A stretch of DNA of 49,565 nt from Actinomycetes bacterium (GCA_021828545.1 JAJZEN010000161.1:1-49565), one strand, 5' to 3'. Positions 9,241-20,763 are shown, numbered from the stretch's first letter. Program-made: numbers and translations. Notes: a model not told the origin generated them from the sequence alone.

Positions 9241-10236
9241 TCACCCCAACCCCGAGGGCGAGATTCTCACCACGTAGGTTCGATTGTGGACCAGGAGAGC
9301 CGACCCGGGGACGCCATTCAAGGTGAGTGACAGCGTCCCCTTCTCGCCCGGAGCCACGCTAAAGACGTGCGATGCGAAGGCGTAGGAGCTCAAGGGGGAC
9401 AGCGTCTGAGTGGCGTTCGCCCCCTGCACCGCCCCGGTGCTGGACGTGAGGGTCATCGTGAGCGACACCGGTTGAAGGATCTCGCGCAGGTTCGACACGG
9501 ATACCTGCACCTCCAAAGTGGTCGTCGGTGCCAGGAGCAAGGTGTGCGAAGGTGCCGGAAAGGGGGCGGGCTGCACCTGGACCGCCGAAATCTCAATGGA
9601 GCGCGTCGCCGACAGGTTCGCCGAGCTGGCAAGGACGGTGACGTCCTGGGGAACATTTAGCCGCGCACTGGCGACGCTGAGTGCGGCGAGGGTGACCGCC
9701 CCCGGGGCGTACTCGAGTGCGTGGCGAGCCGCGCCCCACGTCGCCGCAGTGGCCAGGAGCGACAACTGGGCCGCGCCCAGGCTCAGTGACGGGTTCGTCA
9801 CCGCCGGGCCGTTCAGTTGAAGCGCGTGCGCGACGTACGACACGATAGTGGCGTAGTCCGCCGCGCGCGCCTCGGTCTCGGCGCTCAGAGTGAGATTGAG
9901 CGGGGGCGTGAGGACGGGAGTTCGCAGGAGTCTCGCCTCGTCGCGCCACGCGCCAAGGTCCTGGGTCAGTTGGGAGAGTTGTTCGGCGACCGCGACGCGG
10001 CTCAGATTCGAGCCCGACGACAGCAACGTGGCTAAGTGCGAGTCGAACGAGTTCTCCTGCCCGAGCAGCGTCGCGGCCATGGCAGTGAAACTGAGGTTCT
10101 CACTCTGACGCGCCGAGTGCTCCTGATGCGCTGCTCGCGTCACCTCGCGCGCGAACACGACCACGAGAAACGTGACCAGGAGCGCCGCGAGCACCCGAAG
10201 TCTTTGGTTACGCCGATGCGCGCGAGTTCGTGCCAC
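9241..10236 (-). CDS. hypothetical membrane-anchored protein
   Basis: Unrecognised protein of 331 residues. A basic N-terminus (ARTRAHRRNQRLR) is followed by one hydrophobic segment (VLAALLVTFLVVVFA, about residues 15-30), so the rest should lie outside the cell. Residues 40-200 are rich in Ala, Leu and Ser with helix-favouring composition, and the last 100 residues look beta-rich (LEVQVSVSNLREILQPVSLTMTL, GTLSLTLNGVPG), like an immunoglobulin-type or CARDB-like domain. The GTG start is 29 bases after the rmuC stop, so it probably belongs to the rmuC transcript. No catalytic motif is seen. Confidence 0.6.
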   Translation of the reverse strand: MARTRAHRRNQRLRVLAALLVTFLVVVFAREVTRAAHQEHSARQSENLSFTAMAATLLGQENSFDSHLATLLSSGSNLSRVAVAEQLSQLTQDLGAWRDEARLLRTPVLTPPLNLTLSAETEARAADYATIVSYVAHALQLNGPAVTNPSLSLGAAQLSLLATAATWGAARHALEYAPGAVTLAALSVASARLNVPQDVTVLASSANLSATRSIEISAVQVQPAPFPAPSHTLLLAPTTTLEVQVSVSNLREILQPVSLTMTLTSSTGAVQGANATQTLSPLSSYAFASHVFSVAPGEKGTLSLTLNGVPGSALLVHNRTYVVRISPSGLG

Positions 10237-10265
10237 GACGTAAGAACTTACTCAGCCCGCGACCA

Positions 10266-11588
10266 CTACTCCTGCGGGTCCTCGTCATCGAAGGCCTCGA
10301 GTTCGATGATCTCGCTCTGCTCGGCGAGGGTGGCGTCGTCCAGGTCCGCCCCCCACTTGGGTGCGTCGAGCGGCTTCGCACTCGCGGTGATCTCGGCGAG
10401 GTCGACAATGGGCTTGGCGCCCGTGGCCCCATCGAGCTGACGCACGCGCCGCGCGACGGGGATGAGGCGAGACTCCACCGAGGAGATGGCCTCGTTGTAA
10501 CTGGTCACCGATTCATTCAACGATTTACCGAGCTTGGCGAGGGGTCCCGCCACCGTACGAATGCGACTGTACAGTTCGCTGGCGGCCTTCAAGATATCTT
10601 GAGCGTTGGTGGCGAAGGCGTGGCGCTGGAGCACCTCCGCCGCCGACCACAGCAGCGCGAGGAGATTGGTCGGGCCCACCAATAAGACGCGCTTCTCGGT
10701 GGCGAAATCGTGCAATGTCTGATCCGCCTCGTACGCCGTTGCGAGAGCGGCGTCGCTGGGCACAAAGCACACCGTGAACTCGGGGGACGACTCCAGGCCC
10801 AGCCAGTACGACTTCGTCGCCAGCGCCTTGACGTGCTCGCGCAGGTCCTGAGCGGAACGCGCTTCCAAGGTGCGCCGCTCGTTGAGGTCCTGAGTGGCAA
10901 GCGACTTCTCGAAGTTCGCGAAGGGAAACTTCGCGTCGATCACGATCGTTGAGTTATTGGGCAGTTTGACGATGCAATCGGGACGTTGTCGTTGTCCGGC
11001 GTCACCGGAACGGGTGACCTGCAACTCGAAGTCGATAGTGGGCCGTAGGCCTGACGCTTCCATCACGTTGGCGAGTTGCACCTCACCCCAACGCCCCCGG
11101 TCCGCGCTTCGACCCAGTAACTGGTTCAGACGCGCGGTCTCTTCTTGGGTCTTGAGTTGGGCGCTGAGGAGCTCACCGGCGCCCATCTTCACGTCGAACA
11201 ACGCTTGACGATGATCCTTATCGAAACTCTCGAGGCTCAACTTGTATTGACCGAGGAGTTCCTCGAGGGGTCCCAGACTGTCCTTGAGCTTCGAGTCACG
11301 CTCACGAAGGATCCGCTCTTGGGTCTGGTTGAACTGCTCCATCGAGCTGTGTAGTACCCGGCTCGACGTGGCCTCAAAGAGCACCTCCATATTGGACACT
11401 GCCAACGCGTGATCCGCCCGCTCGCGATCGAGAGACTCATTGGCGGCCTGCAGGAGCGCCTGGGCCACGTGCAGCTGTGACTGGGTGGCGCCCACTTGGT
11501 CTCGGAGTCCCTGGGTCCGTCTGAGTGACCACAGCCACGCTCCCGCGGCGCCGACGACGACACCGATGATTGCCCACCCTATGACCAC
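10266..11588 (-). CDS. rmuC: DNA recombination protein RmuC
   Basis: RmuC-family protein of 440 residues. An N-terminal membrane helix (VIGWAIIGVVVGAAGAWLW) is followed by a long coiled coil (about residues 25-150) and then the RmuC nuclease-like domain, recognisable by GRWGEVQLANVMEASGL, RPDCIVKLPNNSTIVIDAKFPF, VCFVPSDAALATAYE and LLVGPTNLLALLW. The family limits inversions and acts with recombination; its fold relates to restriction endonucleases, with the D-x-K in VIDAKFP. GTG start with AAAGGAG four bases upstream. It is divergent from phoU and probably leads a transcript that includes the unknown gene downstream. Confidence 0.92.
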   Translation of the reverse strand: MVIGWAIIGVVVGAAGAWLWSLRRTQGLRDQVGATQSQLHVAQALLQAANESLDRERADHALAVSNMEVLFEATSSRVLHSSMEQFNQTQERILRERDSKLKDSLGPLEELLGQYKLSLESFDKDHRQALFDVKMGAGELLSAQLKTQEETARLNQLLGRSADRGRWGEVQLANVMEASGLRPTIDFELQVTRSGDAGQRQRPDCIVKLPNNSTIVIDAKFPFANFEKSLATQDLNERRTLEARSAQDLREHVKALATKSYWLGLESSPEFTVCFVPSDAALATAYEADQTLHDFATEKRVLLVGPTNLLALLWSAAEVLQRHAFATNAQDILKAASELYSRIRTVAGPLAKLGKSLNESVTSYNEAISSVESRLIPVARRVRQLDGATGAKPIVDLAEITASAKPLDAPKWGADLDDATLAEQSEIIELEAFDDEDPQE

Positions 11589-11637
11589 GACTCTCCTTTG
11601 TCGCTCCTCAACCTAGGAAGAGCGTGTGACACGGGAG

Positions 11638-11643
11638 TATCCT
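11638..11643 (+). promoter_or_regulatory. candidate -10 box (TATCCT) for a leaderless phoU mRNA
   Basis: TATCCT fits the actinobacterial TANNNT pattern and ends six bases before the ATG at 11650, where transcription and translation could start together. No clear -35 is seen. An alternative is that translation starts at the GTG 11626, which has AGGAAG in front of it; in that case this box would be coding. Confidence 0.35.
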
Positions 11644-11649
11644 CTCACT

Positions 11650-14583
<2,934 letters not shown>

Positions 14584-14631
14584 TAGTTGAGTCGTCGGAG
14601 GCCTCCTAAACCCCCTAGTAAAGTCGCACCC

Positions 14632-15321
14632 ATGGCCACCACCAAACGACAACGTCAAAAAGAAGCTCGCCGTCAGAAGATGGAGGCGCTCGAGAAGCAG
14701 AGTAAGCGCCGACAGAACATACGCCGCGGGGTCATCGCGCTGATCGTGGCCATCGTCGTCGTCGGTTCCGCCGCCCTCTTCTTCCAGAAGTCGACCCCCG
14801 CCACCGTGTCGATACCGACGACCACCGCACCAACCGCCACGACCACCGCACCGACGGCTACCACCACCATCGGCACCGTCTCGACGAGATGCTCCTCCAC
14901 GGCCTTTGCGGTCGCCGGATTCCCCTCCATCGCGTGCGCCGCACCGGCGGGCACCTGGGGTAAGGCGCCCACTATGGTGGTACCCACGACGACACCGCCC
15001 AAGTCTCTCGAGGTTGCGGACTTGATTAAGGGCACGGGAGCGACGCTGAAGCTGGGCGACAAAATCACCGCCCAGTACGTCCTGGCCGACTACGCCAGTC
15101 ACAAAGACCTCCAGTCATCGTGGTCATCAGGGGGATTCTCGACGACATTCGCCAAGGGTGGTCTGATCCCCGGATGGATCGACGGCCTAGTGGGAATGAG
15201 GGTGGGTGGACGTCGCGAACTCATCATTCCGCCCTCGTTGGCCTACGGCGCCGCGGGTCAATCGGGCATCCCCGGTAACGACACGCTGGTCTTCATCGTC
15301 GACCTCGTGAAAATTGGCTAG
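14632..15321 (+). CDS. membrane-anchored FKBP-type peptidyl-prolyl isomerase
   Basis: Protein of 229 residues that would catalyse prolyl cis-trans isomerisation outside the membrane. A strongly basic N-terminus (TTKRQRQKEARRQKMEALEKQSKRRQNIRR) and one helix (GVIALIVAIVVVGSAALFF) give an inside-to-outside anchor; a Thr/Pro linker with PTATTTAPTATTT follows, then the FKBP domain from about residue 135 (LEVADLIKGTGATLKLGDKITAQYVLADY ... FAKGGLIPGWIDGLVGMRVGGRRELIIPPSLAYGAAGQSGIPGNDTLVFIVDLVKIG). The SLAYG and IPGNDTLVF stretches are the drug/proline-pocket motifs. Start ATG 14632 is taken because upstream codons overlap the lysC promoter. It is divergent from lysC and followed by a cyclophilin. 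Confidence 0.88.
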   Translation: MATTKRQRQKEARRQKMEALEKQSKRRQNIRRGVIALIVAIVVVGSAALFFQKSTPATVSIPTTTAPTATTTAPTATTTIGTVSTRCSSTAFAVAGFPSIACAAPAGTWGKAPTMVVPTTTPPKSLEVADLIKGTGATLKLGDKITAQYVLADYASHKDLQSSWSSGGFSTTFAKGGLIPGWIDGLVGMRVGGRRELIIPPSLAYGAAGQSGIPGNDTLVFIVDLVKIG

Positions 15322-15373
15322 TGAACTACCCTCTTCCCATTCCTATCCCTTTCGAGCACCCCCAAGGACAAAC

Positions 15374-15928
15374 ATGACCGACCACATACCCCAACCCGAT
15401 GGGTCGAGCCCCCAGCGTCAGAAGTTCGATGCTGCCCCGCCGATGATCATCGACACCACTAAGACCTACAACGCAACGATGGTGACGTCGCACGGGACGA
15501 TGGAGATCCTGCTGGATCCCCTGGCCGCGCCCGAAGCGGTGAACAGTTTCGTCTTCCTCGCCCGTTGGCACTACTACGACGGCGTCATCCTTCACCGCAT
15601 CATTCCCGGGTTCGTCCTCCAGGGTGGCGATCCGACGGGATCAGGCGCAGGTGGCCCGGGTTACCGCTTCAACGACGAACTCCCTAAGCCGGGGCGCTAC
15701 GAACTCGGGTCGTTCGCCATGGCCAACGCGGGTCCTCACACCAATGGCTCGCAGTTCTTCATCATTTCGGGCCCCGACGGAATGCGACTGCCCCCGCTCT
15801 ACTCACTCTTTGGCAAGGTCGTCAAGGGAATTGACGTCGTCAGCGCGATTGACGCCTTGGGGACCCCCTCGGGCAAACCCCGCGAACGCGTGGTCATCGA
15901 CTCGGTGACCATCACCGAGTCGGACTAG
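15374..15928 (+). CDS. ppiB: cyclophilin-type peptidyl-prolyl isomerase
   Basis: Cyclophilin of 184 residues, start ATG 15374 with AAGGA six bases upstream. After a short N-terminal extension the core begins ATMVTSHGTMEILLDPLAAPEAVNSFVFLARWHYYDGVILHRIIPGFVLQGGDPTGSGAGGPGYRF; the catalytic Arg is in LHRIIPGFVLQGGDPTG and the active-site floor is FAMANAGPHTNGSQFFI. It lacks a signal peptide and is therefore probably cytoplasmic, unlike the anchored FKBP just upstream (52 bases away), so the pair would put both isomerase types under one promoter. Confidence 0.92.
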   Translation: MTDHIPQPDGSSPQRQKFDAAPPMIIDTTKTYNATMVTSHGTMEILLDPLAAPEAVNSFVFLARWHYYDGVILHRIIPGFVLQGGDPTGSGAGGPGYRFNDELPKPGRYELGSFAMANAGPHTNGSQFFIISGPDGMRLPPLYSLFGKVVKGIDVVSAIDALGTPSGKPRERVVIDSVTITESD

Positions 15929-15955
15929 TCGAATACCGAGCCGGAGCCTCGAGCC

Positions 15956-16576
15956 CTACCGCTCGAGACGCGTCGCTTCAAATCCCCTCGTGACGACGAG
16001 GTCGTCATGTACGTCGACGCGCCAGTGACCGTTATAGGTCACCACCGCGCGTGCACCCAGTTGCGCGTAGAGGACGTCACCGCCCAGGAGGCCTCTCGTT
16101 CGCGCGGACTCCTCGACGCCCGTCGCGAGGCCCACGACGACCCCGTGGAAGAGCCCTAAGCCCGTCGTGGGAGCCCCGCCGCGGGGATCGATCATCGTCG
16201 CGCCGAGAACCGAGCCACTCCAACCGATCGCGATGAGGCGCGAAGTGCCCAGGGCGGCGCCCAACGGTGTCGCACGCCAGACGCTGCGCGCGTGCAGGGC
16301 GGCACCGTCCACCAGAATCGCCACGTCCGCTCTCGCTAAGACATCGAGTGACAACGCATCGTGGGCACTAGCGCGGTCGAGTCCGGCGACCACGTCGATC
16401 GTCGCCCCACTCGCCGCGAGATGCTGACGAACGCGATCGACGGCCTCGTCGACTCCCCGAAAGGCCGCGGCCGTCGCGAGGACGCACACCCGGGTGTGCG
16501 ATCCGATGAACGTGGCGTCACTCGTCGGGTCGAGGGAACCCAGGGAACCGACGAAGGTGATGTCCACTTTCGACAC
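15956..16576 (-). CDS. peptidase S51 / cyanophycinase-like (type 1 glutamine amidotransferase-like) protein
   Basis: About 206 residues. Features like those of the S51/type 1 GATase-like fold: an opening strand ITFVGSLGSLD, VCVLATAAAFRGVDEAVDRVRQHLAASGATIDVV, ADVAILVDGAALHARSVWRATPLGAAL, a candidate nucleophile turn AIGWSGSVLGA, then IDPRGGAPTTGLGLFHGVVVG, a pattern I associate with actinobacterial cyanophycinase-like proteins. The usual nucleophile elbow in that family is GSSAGA, so GWSGS is a variant and activity is not certain. GTG 16576 is chosen since it follows the AccE stop by 15 bases; the track's ATG 16639 would overlap AccE by about 50 bases. It is the last gene of the acyl-CoA carboxylase operon. 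Function unknown. Confidence 0.55.
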   Translation of the reverse strand: MSKVDITFVGSLGSLDPTSDATFIGSHTRVCVLATAAAFRGVDEAVDRVRQHLAASGATIDVVAGLDRASAHDALSLDVLARADVAILVDGAALHARSVWRATPLGAALGTSRLIAIGWSGSVLGATMIDPRGGAPTTGLGLFHGVVVGLATGVEESARTRGLLGGDVLYAQLGARAVVTYNGHWRVDVHDDLVVTRGFEATRLER

Positions 16577-16590
16577 GAGAAAAGGCCCCG

Positions 16591-16776
16591 TTAACGCTGC
16601 CCGGGCGTGAGCCCCCAGGGCCGACCCGAAAAGCGCCACGCTGGCGTGGCGTCGACGGCGGCGTCGACGACGGCGTTCGCGCCCCGCGTTCGCACCCTCA
16701 GTAGCGCGAGGACGACCACGACAGCGGCCGCTTCCTCACGGGACGCCATCTCGGGCGGTGCGACGTCGCGCGTCAC
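16591..16776 (-). CDS. accE: acyl-CoA carboxylase epsilon subunit
   Basis: Only 61 residues. Actinobacterial acyl-CoA carboxylases carry a small epsilon subunit that tightens the alpha-beta complex; members are about 60-90 residues, have an EExAAxxxVLxxL helix and end in an aromatic/Arg tail. Here PPEMASREEAAAVVVVLALLRVRTRG followed by TPAWRFSGRPWGL fits that plan. The GTG start overlaps the TGA of the beta subunit gene (GTGA), the coupling expected for a stoichiometric subunit. Identification rests on position, size and this weak pattern, because the family has little conserved sequence. Confidence 0.6.
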   Translation of the reverse strand: MTRDVAPPEMASREEAAAVVVVLALLRVRTRGANAVVDAAVDATPAWRFSGRPWGLTPGQR

Positions 16777-18317
16777 AACGGAATGTTTCCGTGCTTACGT
16801 CGTGGAACGTCTTCGCGTTTGGAGCGCAGGAGGTTCAGCGATCGCGCGATCACCTCACGTGTTTCAGCCGGATCAATGACGTCGTCGATAAAACCGCGCT
16901 CAGCGGCGATGAACGGTGAGGAGTACCGCTCCTCGTACTGCGCCACCAGTCGACGTCGGGTGTCGTCAGAATCGTCGGCCGCGGCGAGTTCACGACGATG
17001 GACAATCTCGACCGCCCCCGCCGATCCCATGACCGCGAGTTCCGCCGACGGCCACGCGTACGCGAAGTCCGCTCCGATGGATTTGGAGTTCATGACGACG
17101 TAGGCGCCACCGTAGGCCTTGCGAGTGATGATCGAGACCCGCGGCACGGTGGCCTCGCAAAAGGCGTAGAGCAATTTGGCGCCGCGCCGGATGATCCCCT
17201 CGTACTCTTCGCTCACCCCGGGAAGGAACCCCGGTACGTCCACGAAGGTCACGAGGGGCACATTGAACGCGTCGCAGGTTCGCACGAAGCGGGCCGCCTT
17301 CTCACTCGAATCGATGTCGAGCACACCGGCCAGCACTTGGGGCTGATTGGCCACGATACCCACGGGGTACCCGTCGATTCGCGCAAATCCACACGTGATC
17401 TGTGCGGCGAACGCACTGTGGACCTCGGTGTACTCCCCATCGTCGACTACCGCGGCAATCACCTTTTTCATGTCGTAGGGCTGGTTGGGGGACGCCGGCA
17501 TGATGTCGCGCAGTTCAGGGCACGCGCGGTTCGCGGGGTCCTCGGACATGATCCGCGGCGCTTCTTCGAGATTGTTCGACGGTAAGAAGGACAGGAGGTA
17601 GCGGACCTCGTCCAGCGCCGACGACTCGTCGGCGAACACGAACCCCGCGACGCCCGATTTCGTCGAATGTGTCACGGCGCCCCCGAGCTCTTCCAGGGTG
17701 ATGTTCTCCCCCGTGACCGCTCGCACGACGTCGGGCCCAGTGATGAACATGTGACTCGAATCCTTCACCATGATGACGAAATCAGTCATCGCCGGCGAAT
17801 ACACGGCGCCGCCCGCGCAGGGACCCAAAATGACCGAGAACTGGGGAATGACCCCCGAGGCGCGCGCGTTACGTCGAAAAATGCCACCGTAGGCGTTGAG
17901 TCCGGCGACACCCTCTTGAATTCGCGCGCCACCCCCGTCGTTGAGACCAATGAGGGGTATCCCCATCGACATCGCGAGGTCCATCACTTTGTGGATCTTC
18001 TCCCCGTGGGTCTCGCCCAGGGCTCCGCCGAACACGGTGAAGTCTTGGGAGTACACGCACACCTGACGTCCGTCGATTTGACCGTACCCGGTGACGACAC
18101 CGTCGGTGAAGGGGTGCGAATCGTCGAGTCCCATACCCGTCGCGTGATGGCGCGTGAGCATATCGAGTTCCTGAAAGGTCCCCTCGTCCAGCAGATACTC
18201 CACCCGCTCGCGCGCGGTCATTCGTCCCTTGGACTTGTGGCGCTCAATCGCCCGCTCTCCACCCGCGACGCGCGCTTGGGCTTTTCGATCTTCGAGTTCA
18301 GCCAATCGTTGCGCCAT
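16773..18317 (-). CDS. pccB: acyl-CoA (probably propionyl-CoA) carboxylase beta subunit
   Basis: Carboxyltransferase subunit of 514 residues that moves CO2 from carboxybiotin to the acyl-CoA. Two crotonase-fold halves are seen: the N-terminal half has GGALGETHGEKIHKVMDLA, IGLNDGGGARIQEGV and the oxyanion region GPCAGGAVYSPAMTDFVIMV; the C-terminal half has GFLPGVSEEYEGIIRRGAKLLYAF, RKAYGGAYVVMNSKSIGADFAYAWPSAELAVMG. Start: ATG 18317 has GGAG six bases before it; ATG 18329 (MENSMAQ) is the alternative and the track's start is much too long. Methylmalonyl-CoA epimerase lies just upstream, which favours propionyl-CoA as substrate. The biotin-carrying alpha subunit is not in the window. Confidence 0.92.
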   Translation of the reverse strand: MAQRLAELEDRKAQARVAGGERAIERHKSKGRMTARERVEYLLDEGTFQELDMLTRHHATGMGLDDSHPFTDGVVTGYGQIDGRQVCVYSQDFTVFGGALGETHGEKIHKVMDLAMSMGIPLIGLNDGGGARIQEGVAGLNAYGGIFRRNARASGVIPQFSVILGPCAGGAVYSPAMTDFVIMVKDSSHMFITGPDVVRAVTGENITLEELGGAVTHSTKSGVAGFVFADESSALDEVRYLLSFLPSNNLEEAPRIMSEDPANRACPELRDIMPASPNQPYDMKKVIAAVVDDGEYTEVHSAFAAQITCGFARIDGYPVGIVANQPQVLAGVLDIDSSEKAARFVRTCDAFNVPLVTFVDVPGFLPGVSEEYEGIIRRGAKLLYAFCEATVPRVSIITRKAYGGAYVVMNSKSIGADFAYAWPSAELAVMGSAGAVEIVHRRELAAADDSDDTRRRLVAQYEERYSSPFIAAERGFIDDVIDPAETREVIARSLNLLRSKREDVPRRKHGNIPL

Positions 18318-18441
18318 TGAGTTCTCCATAGGTCTTAAGGCTACCGAGGTCTCCCGACGGGCGCGATTCACGAACTCCACCGAGCGGTTAGGACGCCGAG
18401 ACCCGGCACGGCGCCGTTGAGTGGTCGGTGAGGTGAGACGT

Positions 18442-18849
18442 TTACTCTTGCACGAGTTCGATGAGCGTCCCAAAACTGGCCGAGGGGTGGATGAAGGCGA
18501 TGGTCGTCCCTCGAGAACCTGGGCGCGGCACTTGGTCGATGGCCCGCGCCCCGCGCGCGGTGGCCATCGCGAGCGCCTGGGCGCAGTCGGCGACGCGATA
18601 ACCCACGTGGTGCAGGCCCTCGCCACGCCGCTCGAGAAACACGGCCACCGGGGAGTCCGCACGCAGGGGCGTCAGCAACTGAATGTACGCGTCGCCCACC
18701 TTGATGAGCGCCTCGCGGACACCGTCGGTCTCGACGACTTCGCGGTGCACGATCGTCGCATCGAAAGTCTCGCGATACCACGAGATGGCGGCCTCCAAAT
18801 CGTGTACCGCAATGGCCACGTGATCGACGTTCGTCAGTAGAGATTCCAT
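18442..18849 (-). CDS. mce: methylmalonyl-CoA epimerase
   Basis: Vicinal-oxygen-chelate protein of 135 residues that interconverts (2S)- and (2R)-methylmalonyl-CoA on the route from propionyl-CoA to succinyl-CoA. Metal ligands are visible: His in VDHVAIAVHDLEAAISWY, His in GEGLHHVGYRVADC and Glu in SFGTLIELVQE, and the VREALIKVGDAYIQLLTPL region is the family's second strand pair. Start ATG 18849 has GGAGG four bases upstream, a near-ideal site; the longer ORF in the track is discarded. It precedes the carboxylase genes on the same strand by about 120 bases. Confidence 0.93.
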   Translation of the reverse strand: MESLLTNVDHVAIAVHDLEAAISWYRETFDATIVHREVVETDGVREALIKVGDAYIQLLTPLRADSPVAVFLERRGEGLHHVGYRVADCAQALAMATARGARAIDQVPRPGSRGTTIAFIHPSASFGTLIELVQE

Positions 18850-18895
18850 GGGCCCTCCTCGACGCGAGACTACACAATGCACCGGGGCCGGTTCG

Positions 18896-18901
18896 TAGAC
18901 T
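18896..18901 (+). promoter_or_regulatory. candidate -10 box (TAGACT) before the LysE-family gene
   Basis: TAGACT ends seven bases before the GTG at 18909, so the transcript may begin at or near the start codon without a leader; the bases between (tccgggg) contain no convincing ribosome binding site. A -35 element is not evident. Confidence 0.35.
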
Positions 18902-18908
18902 TCCGGGG

Positions 18909-19541
18909 GTGTCCCTCCTGCGCGTCGTGCCCGCGTTCGCCCTCGTCGCCCTGGTGCTCGCGATATTGCCGGGTCAGGGCGTGGCCATGGTGCTACGCCA
19001 GACACTCACGGGTGGCGCGCGGTGCGCCACCTGGTCGGTGTTGGGTAACTCGTCGGGACTCGTGGTATGGGGTATCGCCTCGTCCGTAGGACTGAGTGAG
19101 ATCTTCACTCATTCGCCCCTCGCGTACGACACCCTCAAGTACACCGGGGTGGCGTACCTGGGTTACCTCTCGATCAGCACGCTGGTGACCCTTCGCCGTC
19201 GCGCGGGGGCCTGGGACACCCAGGGCCCCGCGACCGTACGACCCATCGCCGCCTATCGCCTGGGGCTCGTGACGAATTTGACCAACGTCAAGGCCGCCGT
19301 GTTCGCGGTCGCCTTCATCCCGCAATTCGTCCCGCGCAACGTCCCGTTGGGTGTCGGAATCATCTCGTTAGCGCTCGTCCAGTCGCTCGTCTCGCTGGGT
19401 TGGTACTCGGTCCTGGTCGCCGCGGTGGACCGTGCGGCCGCCGCCCTCTCGCGACCCGTCGTGCGTCGAGCGCTGACCATCATCTCGGCGACTGGCCTCC
19501 TGGCGCTGGCCTTGATTCTGCTGTTTTCGTCTCCGCGATGA
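18909..19541 (+). CDS. LysE/RhtB family exporter
   Basis: Membrane protein of 210 residues with about six hydrophobic segments. The N-terminal VVPAFALVALVLAILPGQGVAMVLRQTLTGGARCATWSVLGNSSGLVVWGIASSVGL is the family signature region (the PGP/GQ ... G ... G x2-G pattern), and YTGVAYLGYLSISTLVTLRRR and LVTNLTNVKAAVFAVAFIPQFV are the conserved later blocks. The family exports amino acids or similar compounds with the proton gradient; the substrate is not predictable from sequence. It starts divergently from the epimerase gene and is followed by a thiolase 43 bases later. Confidence 0.85.
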   Translation: MSLLRVVPAFALVALVLAILPGQGVAMVLRQTLTGGARCATWSVLGNSSGLVVWGIASSVGLSEIFTHSPLAYDTLKYTGVAYLGYLSISTLVTLRRRAGAWDTQGPATVRPIAAYRLGLVTNLTNVKAAVFAVAFIPQFVPRNVPLGVGIISLALVQSLVSLGWYSVLVAAVDRAAAALSRPVVRRALTIISATGLLALALILLFSSPR

Positions 19542-19584
19542 GTCGCCTAGGGTGACGAGGGAAGAAGTCCGAATCAGGAGAAGT

Positions 19585-20763
19585 ATGACGCGTAGCGTAA
19601 TTGTCGCCGGTTGTCGCACCCCGATTGGAAAGCTCGCCGGCTCGCTGGGTCCCCTCCGTGCCAGCGAACTCGGTGGGGTGGCCATCGCCGCGATACTGGC
19701 CCAGACGCAACTCGATCCGTCGAGCGTCGACGCGGTCCTCATGGGTCAAGTCCTCCAAGCGGGCCAAGGCCAGATCACCGCACGCCAGGCCGCGGTGTAC
19801 GGCGGAGTGCCGATGAGCGTGCCCGCGACCACGATTAACAAGGTTTGTCTTTCGGGTCTCCACACCGTCTACCTCGCCGACCTCATGGTGCGCAGTGGGG
19901 AGGCGGACATTGTCATCGCCGGCGGCATGGAATCGATGACGAACGCCCCGTATCTGCTACCCGGCGCACGAGCGGGCTACCGGGCCGGCGACCACACGGT
20001 CGTCGACTCAATGATGCACGATGGCCTCACCTGCGCTTTCGACCACTGCGCAATGGGCCTCGCCACCGAGCGGCACAATCTGCGCCGGATCTCGCGAGAG
20101 CGCCAAGACGAGTTCGCCGCCCGCTCTCATTTCTTGGCCGCGGCGGCCACGTCCGCGGGCTTTTTCGAGAACGAACTCACCGCGGTCACCGTGCCCCAAC
20201 GAAGAGGTGACCCCACTCGCGTAGCGCGCGACGAAGGGATCCGCCCCGACACGAGTGTCGAGTCGCTGGCCCACCTCCGCGGCGCCTTCGAGCCCGACGG
20301 CACCATCACGGCGGGGAACGCGTCGCAGATTTCCGACGGCGCGGCGGCGGTTCTGGTCATGTCCGCACAGCGCGCGGCTGATCTTGGTCTGACCCCACTG
20401 GGCGAACTTCTGGGCTATGGCCAGGTGGCGGGTCCCGACACTTCGTTACTGCTTCAACCATCGAATGCGATTCTCCGGGCCACCGACAAAGCCGAGGTCA
20501 GCGTCGCGCAACTCGAGGTCGTCGAGATCAACGAAGCCTTCGCCGCGGTGACTCTCGCCTCGATGGACGCGCTCGGTATCGACGAGCATCGCCTCAACGT
20601 CAACGGAGGGGCTATTGCGCTCGGTCACCCGATCGGCATGTCGGGAACTCGCCTGGTCCTCACGGCGCTCATGGAACTCCGACGGCGCGGTGGAGGGCTG
20701 GCCGGCGTCGCCCTGTGCGGCGGCGGCGGTCAAGGCGACGGCGCAGTCCTGCGGTCGCTCTAG
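19585..20763 (+). CDS. acetyl-CoA C-acetyltransferase (thiolase)
   Basis: Thiolase of 392 residues, the normal family length. The acyl-accepting Cys is about residue 88 in INKVCLSGLHTVYLADLMV, GGMESMTNAPYLLP is the typical following loop, NEAFAAVTLASMDAL carries the substrate Asn, and GGAIALGHPIGMSGTR and LCGGGGQGDGAVL hold the catalytic His and second Cys. Start ATG 19585 with CAGGAG four bases away. The biosynthetic acetoacetyl-CoA type looks more likely than beta-oxidation FadA because no fadB is adjacent; the direction cannot be decided by sequence. It converges with and overlaps the phosphatase gene by four bases. Confidence 0.92.
   Translation: MTRSVIVAGCRTPIGKLAGSLGPLRASELGGVAIAAILAQTQLDPSSVDAVLMGQVLQAGQGQITARQAAVYGGVPMSVPATTINKVCLSGLHTVYLADLMVRSGEADIVIAGGMESMTNAPYLLPGARAGYRAGDHTVVDSMMHDGLTCAFDHCAMGLATERHNLRRISRERQDEFAARSHFLAAAATSAGFFENELTAVTVPQRRGDPTRVARDEGIRPDTSVESLAHLRGAFEPDGTITAGNASQISDGAAAVLVMSAQRAADLGLTPLGELLGYGQVAGPDTSLLLQPSNAILRATDKAEVSVAQLEVVEINEAFAAVTLASMDALGIDEHRLNVNGGAIALGHPIGMSGTRLVLTALMELRRRGGGLAGVALCGGGGQGDGAVLRSL

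Noticed and set aside
14587-14620. Palindrome GGAGGCCTCC between lysC and the FKBP gene
   Set aside because: It can be explained as ribosome-binding-like GGAGG on both strands; a regulatory site is possible but not supported.
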